From Bacillota bacterium (GTDB lineage: Bacteria; Bacillota; Limnochordia; Limnochordales; ZCTH02-B6), in assembly GCA_003387805.1 (NCBI GenBank), contig QGSR01000027.1, forward strand, positions 1-12,494: a stretch of 12,494 bases of DNA. Reading direction: 5' to 3'. The notes beneath the pieces were generated by a model that was given only the letters and a program-made list of their open reading frames with translations, had not been told where the DNA came from and did not search any database. Shown here in pieces: positions 1 to 6,218 of the stretch (positions are counted from its first letter, which is position 1; every line of letters starts with the position of its first letter). The translations under genes and the position numbers were made by a program.

Positions 1-33
1 CGTTCGGCATCTTCAGATGTGTATAGGCGCCAG
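1..33. other. Probable sequencing-adapter remnant (Nextera/Tn5 mosaic end)
   Basis: Positions 15-33 match the 19-bp Tn5 mosaic end AGATGTGTATAAGAGACAG at 16 of 19 bases, and the first 11 bases match without error. Positions 1-14 match the Nextera read-1 adapter half (TCGTCGGCAGCGTC) at 9 of 14 in ungapped alignment. The adapter order (read-1 tag, then mosaic end) is kept. The AT-rich motif also stands out from the surrounding GC-rich DNA. The simplest reading is an untrimmed, error-containing adapter at a contig edge, so real genome would start near base 34. A chance match or a genuine Tn5-like end is less likely. Confidence 0.7.
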
Positions 34-39
34 GCAGGA

Positions 40-97
40 AAATGCCGCACCCGGCCAGGGCCGCCCGGCGAGGGTCACGCGGCCGGGTGCCGCATTT
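40..97 (-). terminator. Hairpin terminator of the ABC exporter operon
   Basis: Inverted repeat with arms 40-56 and 81-97, 17 bp each with one mismatch, and a 24-nt loop. On the minus strand the hairpin begins 16 nt past the stop codon of the last permease gene (stop at 113-115). The arm ends in TTTT followed by CC, so the T-tract is short. Placement and stem strength fit a Rho-independent terminator for the minus-strand operon. Confidence 0.65.
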
Positions 98-112
98 CCC
101 GCTTTGCAGGCG

Positions 113-1042
113 TCAGTGCTCCGTCAGCTGGTCCAGCACGCCGCGGCTGCGGGCGACGCGGTCCATCCAGCGGTAAAACGGCACCGCGACCAGCATGGTG
201 GCCGCCGTGCTGACCGCCAAAACGGCCAGCAGCGCCCCGTCGGAGTACGACGCCAGCGCCGAGCCGAAGGGCTGGTCCAGAAACGCCCGCCGCAGGCCTT
301 CAATCCAGTACGTCAGCGGGATGACTTTGCCGGCGGCTTGCAGCCATCCGGGCAGCACGTCCAGCGGAAAGACGACGCCGCACAGAAGGTACAGCGCGCC
401 GGCCACCGACTCGGTATAGCCTTCGCCGTGGCGGGCCGCCAGCAGCATGATGCCGGCCAGAATGAGCCCCAGACCGACGGTGGTCAGGAGGCCCAGCGGG
501 AACACCGCGGCCAAAAGCCCCCAGTCGACGGAGGCCGGGGACAGCGGCACGCCCAGAAACGCCCGGCCGAAAATGAACAGGACGACGACCGCGATGGTGG
601 TCACGAGAAACTTGGCCACGGCCCGGCCCGCCAGGTACCACATGATGCCGGAGCTGGTGACGTAAATGTACTTCAGCGTCCGGTAATACTCGCGGTCCTC
701 GATGACGACCCAGCTGACGCCGAACATGAGCGCGCCGACGTACATGAACAGCGCGTTGCCCACGTACATCCCGGGGAAAAGCGCGTCGGCCGTTTCGCTG
801 CCCACGATGCGGTAGATGACCACCAGGATCATGGCCGCGGCCAGCGGCTTCACCAGCGAGTACACGGCGAACAGCAGCGGGTCCGTCCAGTTGCTCTCGG
901 CCTGCCAGCCCAGCCACGCCGCCGTGCGAAACGTTTGCAGTTTGTCGCGCCACGTGATCGGGGGCGCGCCCCCAGCGTGCGCTTCCGCAGCGTGCGCTTC
1001 CGCAGCGCGCGCTTCGGCGTCCGTGCGTTGGCTCACTGCCAT
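113..1042 (-). CDS. ABC-2 type exporter permease (second permease of the operon)
   Basis: 309 residues. The N-terminus of about 30 residues is cytoplasmic and Ala-rich, with a repeated AEAHA element. Roughly six hydrophobic segments follow (about 55-79, 90-112, 143-163, 174-202, 212-230, 267-290). The layout, the charged stretch EDREYYRTLKYIYVTS (115-130) and the IPLTYWIEGLRRAF stretch (241-254) fit ABC2_membrane (DrrB/YadH-like) permeases. These form the membrane channel of exporters for drugs, lipids or polysaccharides. The ATG at 1042 overlaps the end of the upstream permease gene by 10 bp and has GGGAGG 11 nt upstream. The reading frame stays open far upstream, but that part is the shadow of the neighbouring permease. 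The substrate cannot be told from sequence. Probable heterodimer partner of the upstream permease. Confidence 0.88.
   Translation of the reverse strand: MAVSQRTDAEARAAEAHAAEAHAGGAPPITWRDKLQTFRTAAWLGWQAESNWTDPLLFAVYSLVKPLAAAMILVVIYRIVGSETADALFPGMYVGNALFMYVGALMFGVSWVVIEDREYYRTLKYIYVTSSGIMWYLAGRAVAKFLVTTIAVVVLFIFGRAFLGVPLSPASVDWGLLAAVFPLGLLTTVGLGLILAGIMLLAARHGEGYTESVAGALYLLCGVVFPLDVLPGWLQAAGKVIPLTYWIEGLRRAFLDQPFGSALASYSDGALLAVLAVSTAATMLVAVPFYRWMDRVARSRGVLDQLTEH
974..1018. repeat. Three 15-bp tandem repeats inside the permease gene
   Basis: Units at 974-988, 989-1003 and 1004-1018. The first two are identical (AGCGTGCGCTTCCGC) and the third differs at 2 positions. Because 15 is a multiple of three, they encode AEAHA-like five-residue repeats in the N-terminal tail of the permease, ahead of the first membrane segment. 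Copy number could vary without breaking the frame. Confidence 0.85.
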
Positions 1043-2001
1043 TTCAGCGTCAACCTCCCGGCCTTTTTGGCCAAATGCTCCATCTTGCTCAGCGCCCGCA
1101 GCGCCAGGCCGAAATAGACGACGGTCAGCCCGGCCAGGCCGGCCAGCTCCCAGGCGACGGGCAAAAAGCCCATGTCCGCCATGCCGAACACGAGCTGGCG
1201 CATGGCGTCCAGGCCCAGCGTCAGCGGAATGACCGACGCGCCCATGGCCGCCCAGAATCCCAGCGCGCGCACGGGAAAGTAGAACCCCGAGGCCAAATAC
1301 ACCGGTTCCTGCAGCGCGCTGGCCATGTGCCACGCCTCGCGCCCGTACATCAGGAACACCGAGGCGAACAGCATGCCGAGACAATACAGCGCGCTCAGCG
1401 TCAGCACGAACGCGGCCATGGTGGCCGGCCAGCTGACGACGTGATAGGTGATGCCGAAGATGAGGCTGCCGGCCGCCAGGGTGGCCGCGGCCCGGATGGA
1501 CGACATGAAAATGCCGCCCATGGCCATGCCGAAAAGCAGCGACACCCGCGAAGCCGGTGCCAGGAAATACGTCTCCAGCAGGCCGCTCTGCTTTTCCCAG
1601 TAAAACTGGCTGGCCATGTTCCAAAGCACGTTCATCCAGTACGCCGTCATGGCGCCGCCCAACAGGACGAAGCCGGTGTATTCGGCCGGCGCGCCCAACG
1701 CTTCGTAAATGAAAACGTACGCCGCGGCGGCCAGAATCGGCAGGCCCACCTCGAAAGGCAGCCACGACAGCTCGCGGCCGGTGGCTACCACCCGGACGTA
1801 CGCCCGGGCCCGGGCGGCGCGCAGATTCAGGATCAGGCGCTCCCACGGGCCCAGGTCCCGGGCGCCGGCCGGCGTGCCCGGCGCCGCGGCGCTGGGCCGG
1901 GCTCCGCCGGCGGCGACGGCGTCGGTTTCGGAAACCGTGCGCGGCCCGGCCGCCGGCCCCGGGGCCGCGCCGCGGAGCGTCTCGGAATCACTTGCCGGCA
2001 T
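1033..2001 (-). CDS. ABC-2 type exporter permease (first permease of the operon)
   Basis: 322 residues. Residues 1-50 are a low-complexity Ala/Pro/Gly stretch, unlikely to be a membrane segment. Membrane segments follow at about 84-101, 109-128, 156-185, 192-218, 236-258 and 282-302. The motif EKQSGLLETYFLAPASR (136-152) after the second segment is typical of ABC-2 permeases, as is the SGFYFPVRALGFW region. The ATG at 2001 overlaps the ATPase gene by 14 bp and has AAGGAG 10 nt upstream, which supports the long N-terminus despite its odd composition. It pairs with the downstream permease, which it resembles in layout but not closely in sequence, so the channel is probably a heterodimer. The transported substrate is unknown. 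Confidence 0.88.
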   Translation of the reverse strand: MPASDSETLRGAAPGPAAGPRTVSETDAVAAGGARPSAAAPGTPAGARDLGPWERLILNLRAARARAYVRVVATGRELSWLPFEVGLPILAAAAYVFIYEALGAPAEYTGFVLLGGAMTAYWMNVLWNMASQFYWEKQSGLLETYFLAPASRVSLLFGMAMGGIFMSSIRAAATLAAGSLIFGITYHVVSWPATMAAFVLTLSALYCLGMLFASVFLMYGREAWHMASALQEPVYLASGFYFPVRALGFWAAMGASVIPLTLGLDAMRQLVFGMADMGFLPVAWELAGLAGLTVVYFGLALRALSKMEHLAKKAGRLTLKWQ

Positions 2002-2983
2002 CGGTCAGTCTCCTTCCTACCATCCGCATGAACACGTCTTCCAGCGTCGGTTCGTTCTTCTCCAGCCGGATGATGCGCACGTCCGCGGCCTGCAGCTCGT
2101 TGACGACGGTGCCGATGACGCCGTCGTCGATCAAGCGCCACGTCAAAAGCTGCGTGCCGTTTTGCGGGCGGTCGGCGATGACGCCGAGAACGCCCGGGAG
2201 CTGCCGGAAGCGGCCCAGCACGTCCTCGTCCGCCCCGGCCAGCACCGGACTGATCTCCGTTTTCAGCACGACCTCGTCCTGCATGGTGCGCTTGAGGCCG
2301 GCCGGCGTGTCCACCGTCAAAATGCGCCCGCCGTCGATGATGGCCAGCCGGTCGCACAGCTCGTCGGCTTCGGCCATGTAGTGCGTCGTCAGCAGCACGG
2401 TCCGGCCGGGCTTCTCCTTGATCCATTGCTTCAGGTAGTCCCGCAGAATGCGGGCCGTCTCCACGTCCAGGCCCAGGGTCGGCTCGTCGAGGAACAGCAC
2501 CGCCGGATCGTTCAGCAGGCCCCGGACGAAATTCATCTTCTGCCGCATGCCGGTGGACAGTTTGTTGATGCGGGCGTGGGCGTGCTCGGCCAGCCCCACG
2601 ATTTCCAGCGTCTCGTCGATGCGGCGCAGCGCCTCCCGGCTCGGAATGCCGTGGAACTGCGCAAACAGCCACAAGCTCTCCCGCACCGTCAAAATGCCGT
2701 AGCCGGAATGCTCGCCGCCCGACACCATGTTGATGGAGCGGCGCACCCGGTCGGCTTCGTGCACCACGTCGAATCCCGCCACCCGGGCCGTGCCCGACGT
2801 GGGCAGGAGCAGCGTGGACAAGATCTTAATCAGCGTCGACTTGCCCGCGCCGTTGGGTCCCAGGAGGCCGAACAGCTCGCCCGGCTCCACCTGGAGATTG
2901 GCGTCCCGCAGCGCGTAAAACGGCTCTTTCCCTTTCGACTCGAACACTCGCGACACGTTCTGCACGTCGATGGCCAAGGACAT
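1988..2983 (-). CDS. ABC exporter ATP-binding protein, DrrA/NatA type
   Basis: 331 residues. Walker A is GPNGAGKST (42-50), the signature is LSTGM (142-146), Walker B is LFLDEP (163-168) followed by TLGLDVETAR, and the switch His is H201. A C-terminal extension ending in PTLEDVFMRM (312-321) is the DUF4162-like tail of daunorubicin-resistance/NatA-type ATPases. The usual Q-loop Gln is not obvious: the region reads MVSGGEHSGYG (86-96), a variant seen in this subfamily. The protein would hydrolyse ATP to drive the two permeases encoded downstream. The ATG at 2983 has GGGAGG 8 nt upstream. The frame stays open to 3412, but the extra stretch is low-quality sequence with no ribosome binding site, so it is treated as untranslated leader. 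Confidence 0.93.
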   Translation of the reverse strand: MSLAIDVQNVSRVFESKGKEPFYALRDANLQVEPGELFGLLGPNGAGKSTLIKILSTLLLPTSGTARVAGFDVVHEADRVRRSINMVSGGEHSGYGILTVRESLWLFAQFHGIPSREALRRIDETLEIVGLAEHAHARINKLSTGMRQKMNFVRGLLNDPAVLFLDEPTLGLDVETARILRDYLKQWIKEKPGRTVLLTTHYMAEADELCDRLAIIDGGRILTVDTPAGLKRTMQDEVVLKTEISPVLAGADEDVLGRFRQLPGVLGVIADRPQNGTQLLTWRLIDDGVIGTVVNELQAADVRIIRLEKNEPTLEDVFMRMVGRRLTDAGK

Positions 2984-3353
2984 ACAATTTCCTCCCGGAT
3001 CGGATGCGATGCGGCTCGAGGAGTGGGCCCGGCTCCCCGCACCGCGGCTCCGTTTGGTATGCGTGTTGGTTTTCCAGCTTCTTGCAGCGCCCGGGTGCAA
3101 AGCGGCGTCAGGCCGCGCGGCGCTGTACGAAGCACGGGCTGCACAAGCCTTCGCGCACGGGGTGGTCGGACTCCGCGAACTGCTTCCCGCCCTGCGGGAC
3201 CGACAGGCCGGCAGCGCACAGAACCGGTCCCGGACGGGGTTGCGCCGGCATCCACCTGTTTCCGCGGCGCGAGGCGCGCACGAACGGAACGCGGGTTGAG
3301 GCCGCGAACAGCCGCGTTGGCGGTGGGACCGCTGATGTCGCTTGCGTCTGGGA

Positions 3354-3392
3354 TGAAAGACGAAAAGCGAGAAGCCGTTTCTACAACGACTC
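3354..3392 (-). terminator. Possible leader attenuator hairpin with T-rich tail
   Basis: On the minus strand, positions 3392-3372 can fold into an 8-bp stem with two G-U pairs (GAGTCGTT, loop GTAGA, AACGGCTT). A pyrimidine-rich, T-rich stretch follows (CTCGCTTTTCGTCTTTC, 3371-3355). The 5' arm contains the last sense codons of the leader ORF and its TAG stop lies at the start of the loop, so a ribosome on the leader would block the stem. The stem is weak for such a GC-rich genome and the T-tract is interrupted, so terminator activity is a hypothesis. Confidence 0.3.
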
Positions 3393-3467
3393 GGTTTGCT
3401 GCAGGCGGGCACCGCCGGACGCGTTCATTCGCAGGGCGCGACCTGTTGCAATTCGGACCTTCACCAC
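3381..3467 (-). CDS. Candidate 28-residue leader peptide upstream of the exporter operon
   Basis: GTG start at 3467, with GAGGAGGG at 3475-3482 leaving a 7-nt spacer, and a TAG stop at 3381-3383. A second GTG follows at once. The start lies about 40 nt after the predicted transcription start, so it is the first translatable ORF of the mRNA. The peptide begins MVKVRIATGRALRM; K3-V4-R5 fits the Arg/Lys-X-Arg/Lys pattern at which macrolide-bound ribosomes are known to stall. It is basic, with no membrane segment. Its size, position and ribosome binding site resemble regulatory leader peptides of antibiotic-resistance operons such as erm and bmrCD. No homolog is recognised and translation is not proven. 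Confidence 0.45.
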   Translation of the reverse strand: MVKVRIATGRALRMNASGGARLQQTESL

Positions 3468-3513
3468 GGCAATGCCCTCCTCGTGAAGAAAGTGGAAATG
3501 TGGCACACGTTAG

Positions 3514-3542
3514 AGTATAGCCGCGCGATATGGCCTTGTCAA
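3514..3542 (-). promoter_or_regulatory. Strong sigma-70/sigma-A type promoter of the ABC exporter operon
   Basis: The -35 box TTGACA (3537-3542, minus strand) is a perfect consensus. The -10 box TATACT (3514-3519) differs from consensus at one base. The spacer is exactly 17 bp. Transcription would start near 3506-3508 and run into the leader ORF and the exporter genes. It is the only near-perfect promoter recognised in the window. It lies 66 bp beyond the stop codon of the upstream minus-strand gene, which makes the exporter an independent unit. Confidence 0.8.
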
Positions 3543-3607
3543 CGCATGAAGTTCGTTCGGCTGCACGGGCCGCGCCAGGGCACGCGAGGGCCCGCCGGCC
3601 CGGCCGC

Positions 3608-4177
3608 TTACCGGTCGTAGAGCTCCGGGTGGAACCACGGCATCAGCGCGCAGACGACGGCCGACTCCCACATGGCGTCGCGCGTCAGCAGGCCGTTGCT
3701 CAGGAAGCCGACGGCGCCCAGCACCTTGGCGCTGTCCCGCACGCCGCTGAGCTCGTCCATGACGGGCCCCAGCTCCTCGCCGGCCAGCAGGCGCCGGCCC
3801 ACCGCGGCCGGCAAGGGGAAGCGCACGCCCCAGGCCGTGTGCACCGTGCCGTCGGCGGTGGCCACCGCGCAGCAGTTGACCACGTCGCAGCGCGGGGGCG
3901 CGTCGCTGAAGTGCACGCCGCCTTCCAAGCCCATGCCGAAGCGGGCGCCGGGGACGGCCGCCAGGGCGGCCAGGGCCCGGGAGCGGGCGCCGCGCTCGGT
4001 TTCCGCCGCGCTGAGCGGCTGCTCCGACACGCCGCTGGGCACCGCCACCGCCTGCACCCGCGCCATGGGAAACGCTTTGGCCATGACGGCCTCGACGGCT
4101 TTCACCTTGGTCGGGTTGGTGGAACCGACGGCCACGATGAACGGCTCATCCGCTGCCAGCATACGGGGAGACGACAT
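3608..4177 (-). CDS. yjjX: DUF84/YjjX family inosine/xanthosine triphosphatase
   Basis: 189 residues, close to the family's usual 170-185. Family motifs are visible: VAVGSTNPTKVKAVEAV (15-31) at the nucleotide-binding N-terminus, VPSGVSEQPLSAAET (46-60), GMGLEGGV (81-88) and GLLTRDAMWESAVVCALMPW (162-181), ending in HPELY. The family hydrolyses non-canonical purine triphosphates (ITP, XTP) to protect nucleic acids. Its activity here is inferred from the family. The ATG at 4177 is chosen because GGAGG lies 5 nt upstream; the frame continues to 4576 but with no site and no family similarity. It stands alone, divergent from the TPP enzyme gene and upstream of the exporter promoter. No clear promoter or terminator was found. 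Confidence 0.9.
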   Translation of the reverse strand: MSSPRMLAADEPFIVAVGSTNPTKVKAVEAVMAKAFPMARVQAVAVPSGVSEQPLSAAETERGARSRALAALAAVPGARFGMGLEGGVHFSDAPPRCDVVNCCAVATADGTVHTAWGVRFPLPAAVGRRLLAGEELGPVMDELSGVRDSAKVLGAVGFLSNGLLTRDAMWESAVVCALMPWFHPELYDR

Positions 4178-4300
4178 AGGTTCCTCCACTCGGCATGTTT
4201 CCGTGCAAGATTTCGCCGGCCGCCGGCGGTCATCCTTGTACGAAGAAAACCCGGCGCGGCCGGGCGTCGTAAGCATCCGGGTTGTTGGAAACACTAGCCG

Positions 4301-4391
4301 CGGTGCCGTCCGGGCCTTTCGGCCCGCACCGCCGGGCGGAAGGCGGATCCCGGGCGCCGCGACCGTCCCGGGCGCGGACGCCGGCGGACGG
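4301..4391 (+). other. Inverted repeats in the leader of the TPP-enzyme gene
   Basis: The 247-bp divergent gap (4178-4424) holds two hairpins. One has stem CGGTG/CACCG plus CGGGCC/GGCCCG with a TTTC loop (4301-4331, five-nt bulge). The other has CCGTCC (4363-4368) pairing with GGACGG (4386-4391), ending about 20 nt before the ribosome binding site. CCCGGGCGC occurs twice between them. They could structure the 5' leader of the plus-strand gene. The conserved sequence elements of a TPP riboswitch were not seen. No convincing promoter was found for either direction. Confidence 0.3.
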
Positions 4392-4410
4392 CTTCCGCAT
4401 GCAAACTTTT

Positions 4411-4427
4411 GAGGAGGGTGCGGATTG
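4411..4427 (+). promoter_or_regulatory. Ribosome binding site selecting a TTG start for the TPP enzyme
   Basis: GAGGAGGG at 4411-4418 is followed by a 6-nt spacer and TTG at 4425-4427. The next in-frame ATG (4437) would have an 18-nt spacer, too long for efficient initiation, so the weaker TTG is the likely start. Confidence 0.7.
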
Positions 4428-6140
4428 ACGGGCAGCATGAACGTCGATATGACCGTGGCGCAGTACGTGGTCCGGCAGATGAGCGCGTGGGGCATCGACA
4501 CCGTGTTCGGCGTTCCGGGCGACACGGTGCTGCCGCTGCTGGAGGCGCTGCGGGCCGCGGGGCGGCCCCGGTTCATCGTCTGCCGCCACGAAGGCTCGGC
4601 GGCGCTGATGGCGTCGGCCTACGGCAAAGTTTCGGGCAAACCGGCGGCCGTCGTGGCCGACTCGGGGCCCGGAGCGGTGCAAATGCTGAACGGCGTCTAC
4701 GACGCCCATATGGACCGGGTGCCGCTTTTGGCCATTACGGGCGAGCTGCCGACGCGGCGCCCGGGCACGCACTGGCCGCAGGACGCAGACTTGGCCGCCC
4801 TGTACCGAGAAGCCACCGTCTTCAACCACACGCTGACGGACGGTGGCCACGCCCCGCGCATCTTCAGCCAGGCCCTGCGGCACGCCATGTTCCGGGCCCG
4901 GCCGGTGCGCATCGGCGTGCCGCAGAACGTGTGGACGCACACGGTGCCGGCCGGCAAGCTGACGGAGCGGCCCGCCGAGCTGGGCGCGACGGTCCGCACC
5001 GACGAGCGGGCCGTGGAGCGGGCGGCCGCAATGGTTGAGGAAGCGGACTATCCCGTGCTGTTTGCGGGCATTGGCGCGGCGCAGGCGGTGGAGCCGCTGC
5101 TGGATCTGGCCGGACGGCTGGAGGCGCCCGTCGTGCACTCCATGCCGGCTTTGGGCCTTCTGCCCGCGGACCACCCGTGGAATATGGGCGTCGTCGGCAA
5201 GTTCGGCACCCAGGCGGCCGCGGAAGTGCTGGGCCGGGCGGACCTGGTCGTCGCCGTGGGCACCACGTGGTGGCAGCCCGAGTACGTGTCGGCCCGGGCC
5301 CGCGTCATCCAGATCGACAAGACGAGGGACCACATCGGCCTGACGTTCCCGGTGGACTTGGGCGTGTGGGGCGACGCGGCCGACGTGCTGCCGCGCCTGG
5401 CCCAACGGCTGGGCGAGAAGCGCAGCCGCTGGGGCGACACGGCCCGGCGGGTGCGGCAGGAGCTGCGGGACGAGGTGGAGCGCATGAGCGCGGACCGCCG
5501 CCATCCGCTGCAGCCCGGCGCGGTCATCGCGGCCGTGGGCCGGGCCCTGGTGCCCGACGCCATCGTGTCCCTGGACGTGGGCAACCACACGTTCTGGTTC
5601 AGCCGCTACCACCGGGCCGACAAGTACAAGCTGATCCTCTCGGGGCACTGGCGCACCGTGGGCTTCGGCCTGCCCGGCGGCATCGGGGCTAAGCTGGCCG
5701 CGCCCGAGCGGCAAGTGGTGGTCGTTTGCGGCGACGGCGGCTTTGCCATGACCATGGCCGAGCTCACCACCGCCGTGCAGTACGGGCTGCCCATCGCGTG
5801 CATCGTGCTGCGGGACGGCCGCTACGGCGAAGAGGAGACGCTGCAGAAAGCCGTCGGCGCCCAGCCCTTCGGCACCGGCTTTCACAACGCGGACTGGGCG
5901 GCCTACGCCCGGGCGTGCGGCGCGGCCGGCTACCGCGTGGAAACGTACGAGGATCTCATGTGGTCGCTGCACGACGCGCTGCCGAAGCTGGCCCAAGGGC
6001 AGGTGTCGGTGCTGGACGTGGCCGTCGACCGCGTGGAGCCCATGTTCCCGCGGCCGTACGGCGGCACCGAGGACGAAGCCGGGGAGTGGCGGGAAGACGA
6101 ACTGACCAAGCGCCTCCGGGAGCCCGTGCCCGTCGGCTAG
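4425..6140 (+). CDS. ThDP-dependent enzyme, PoxB/acetolactate-synthase family (pyruvate oxidase-like)
   Basis: 571 residues in the three-domain layout of the family: PYR domain (about 6-175), central domain (about 190-330) and PP domain (about 365-540). The cofactor-activating Glu is E56 in RHEGSAA. The diphosphate/Mg motif begins GDGGF (436-440), but the usual closing NN is R463-D464, so the conserved Mg-ligand Asn is replaced by Asp. Between these motifs the sequence resembles E. coli PoxB (PERQVVVVCGDGGF; ARVIQID in the central domain) more than acetolactate synthase. The substrate is therefore probably pyruvate or another 2-oxo acid, possibly with FAD; this is inference. TTG at 4425 is preferred because GAGGAGGG (4411-4418) sits 6 nt upstream; ATG at 4437 would be 18 nt away. 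Single-gene unit ending at a strong hairpin. Confidence 0.88.
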   Translation: MTGSMNVDMTVAQYVVRQMSAWGIDTVFGVPGDTVLPLLEALRAAGRPRFIVCRHEGSAALMASAYGKVSGKPAAVVADSGPGAVQMLNGVYDAHMDRVPLLAITGELPTRRPGTHWPQDADLAALYREATVFNHTLTDGGHAPRIFSQALRHAMFRARPVRIGVPQNVWTHTVPAGKLTERPAELGATVRTDERAVERAAAMVEEADYPVLFAGIGAAQAVEPLLDLAGRLEAPVVHSMPALGLLPADHPWNMGVVGKFGTQAAAEVLGRADLVVAVGTTWWQPEYVSARARVIQIDKTRDHIGLTFPVDLGVWGDAADVLPRLAQRLGEKRSRWGDTARRVRQELRDEVERMSADRRHPLQPGAVIAAVGRALVPDAIVSLDVGNHTFWFSRYHRADKYKLILSGHWRTVGFGLPGGIGAKLAAPERQVVVVCGDGGFAMTMAELTTAVQYGLPIACIVLRDGRYGEEETLQKAVGAQPFGTGFHNADWAAYARACGAAGYRVETYEDLMWSLHDALPKLAQGQVSVLDVAVDRVEPMFPRPYGGTEDEAGEWREDELTKRLREPVPVG

Positions 6141-6154
6141 GCGGGCGCTTGCAC

Positions 6155-6189
6155 AAAAAACCGGGCCGGCGGGAAAGCCGGCCCGGTTT
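6155..6189. terminator. Bidirectional Rho-independent terminator between convergent genes
   Basis: A perfect 13-bp stem with arms 6158-6170 and 6177-6189 and loop GGGAAA. On the minus strand the stem is followed by six T (6155-6160 read in reverse), a good terminator for the CcoN-like gene ending at 6219. On the plus strand only TTTC follows, weaker but 17 nt past the stop of the TPP enzyme gene. Confidence 0.9.
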
Positions 6190-6218
6190 CGGTCCGCCTC
6201 GAAACGCGGCTCGCGGGT

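Larger units (their letters stand above)
2984..3508 (-). promoter_or_regulatory. Long 5' leader of the ABC exporter operon
   Basis: About 525 nt separate the predicted transcription start (near 3506-3508) from the ATPase start codon. The first part holds a short ORF and a hairpin, listed separately. The rest is rich in inverted repeats. GGGACCG at 3196-3202 pairs with CGGTCCC at 3225-3231, GCGGT pairs with ACCGC around GGG near 3320-3332, and CTTGCA pairs with TGCAAAG around 3081-3103. Several reading frames are open here on both strands, but they have poor composition, no good ribosome binding sites and no recognisable family. I could not match it to a known riboswitch class. Confidence 0.5.

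Noticed and set aside
15..33. Genuine Tn5/IS50 transposon end
   Set aside because: The preceding 14 bases resemble the synthetic adapter tag, no transposase is present, and the match sits exactly at the window edge.
17..1117. Long open frames opposite the permease genes (plus strand)
   Set aside because: Arg/Pro/Gln/His-rich shadow translations of real genes in GC-rich DNA; the same applies to long antisense frames over the TPP enzyme, CcoN-like, livJ and liv genes.
3318..3332. GGCGGTGGGACCGC on the plus strand, similar to the T-box TGGNACC core
   Set aside because: No plus-strand gene follows for over 1 kb, no stem I motifs or terminator were seen, and the sequence is a simple GCGGT/ACCGC hairpin.
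2984..3412. Upstream extension of the ATPase reading frame to 3412 and other open frames in the leader
   Set aside because: They are long only because of high GC. The sequence before the ATPase ATG has no family match or ribosome binding site, while ATG 2983 has a good one.
3620..3640. GGGTGGAACCACGG on the plus strand, resembling the T-box consensus
   Set aside because: It lies inside the conserved C-terminus (PWFHPELY) of the minus-strand DUF84 gene, and no plus-strand aminoacyl-tRNA synthetase or amino acid gene follows.
4178..4424. TPP riboswitch before the ThDP-dependent enzyme
   Set aside because: The conserved CTGAGA and ACCTGATCTGG-type elements are absent; only generic hairpins are seen. 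Enzymes that use ThDP are not normally controlled by it.
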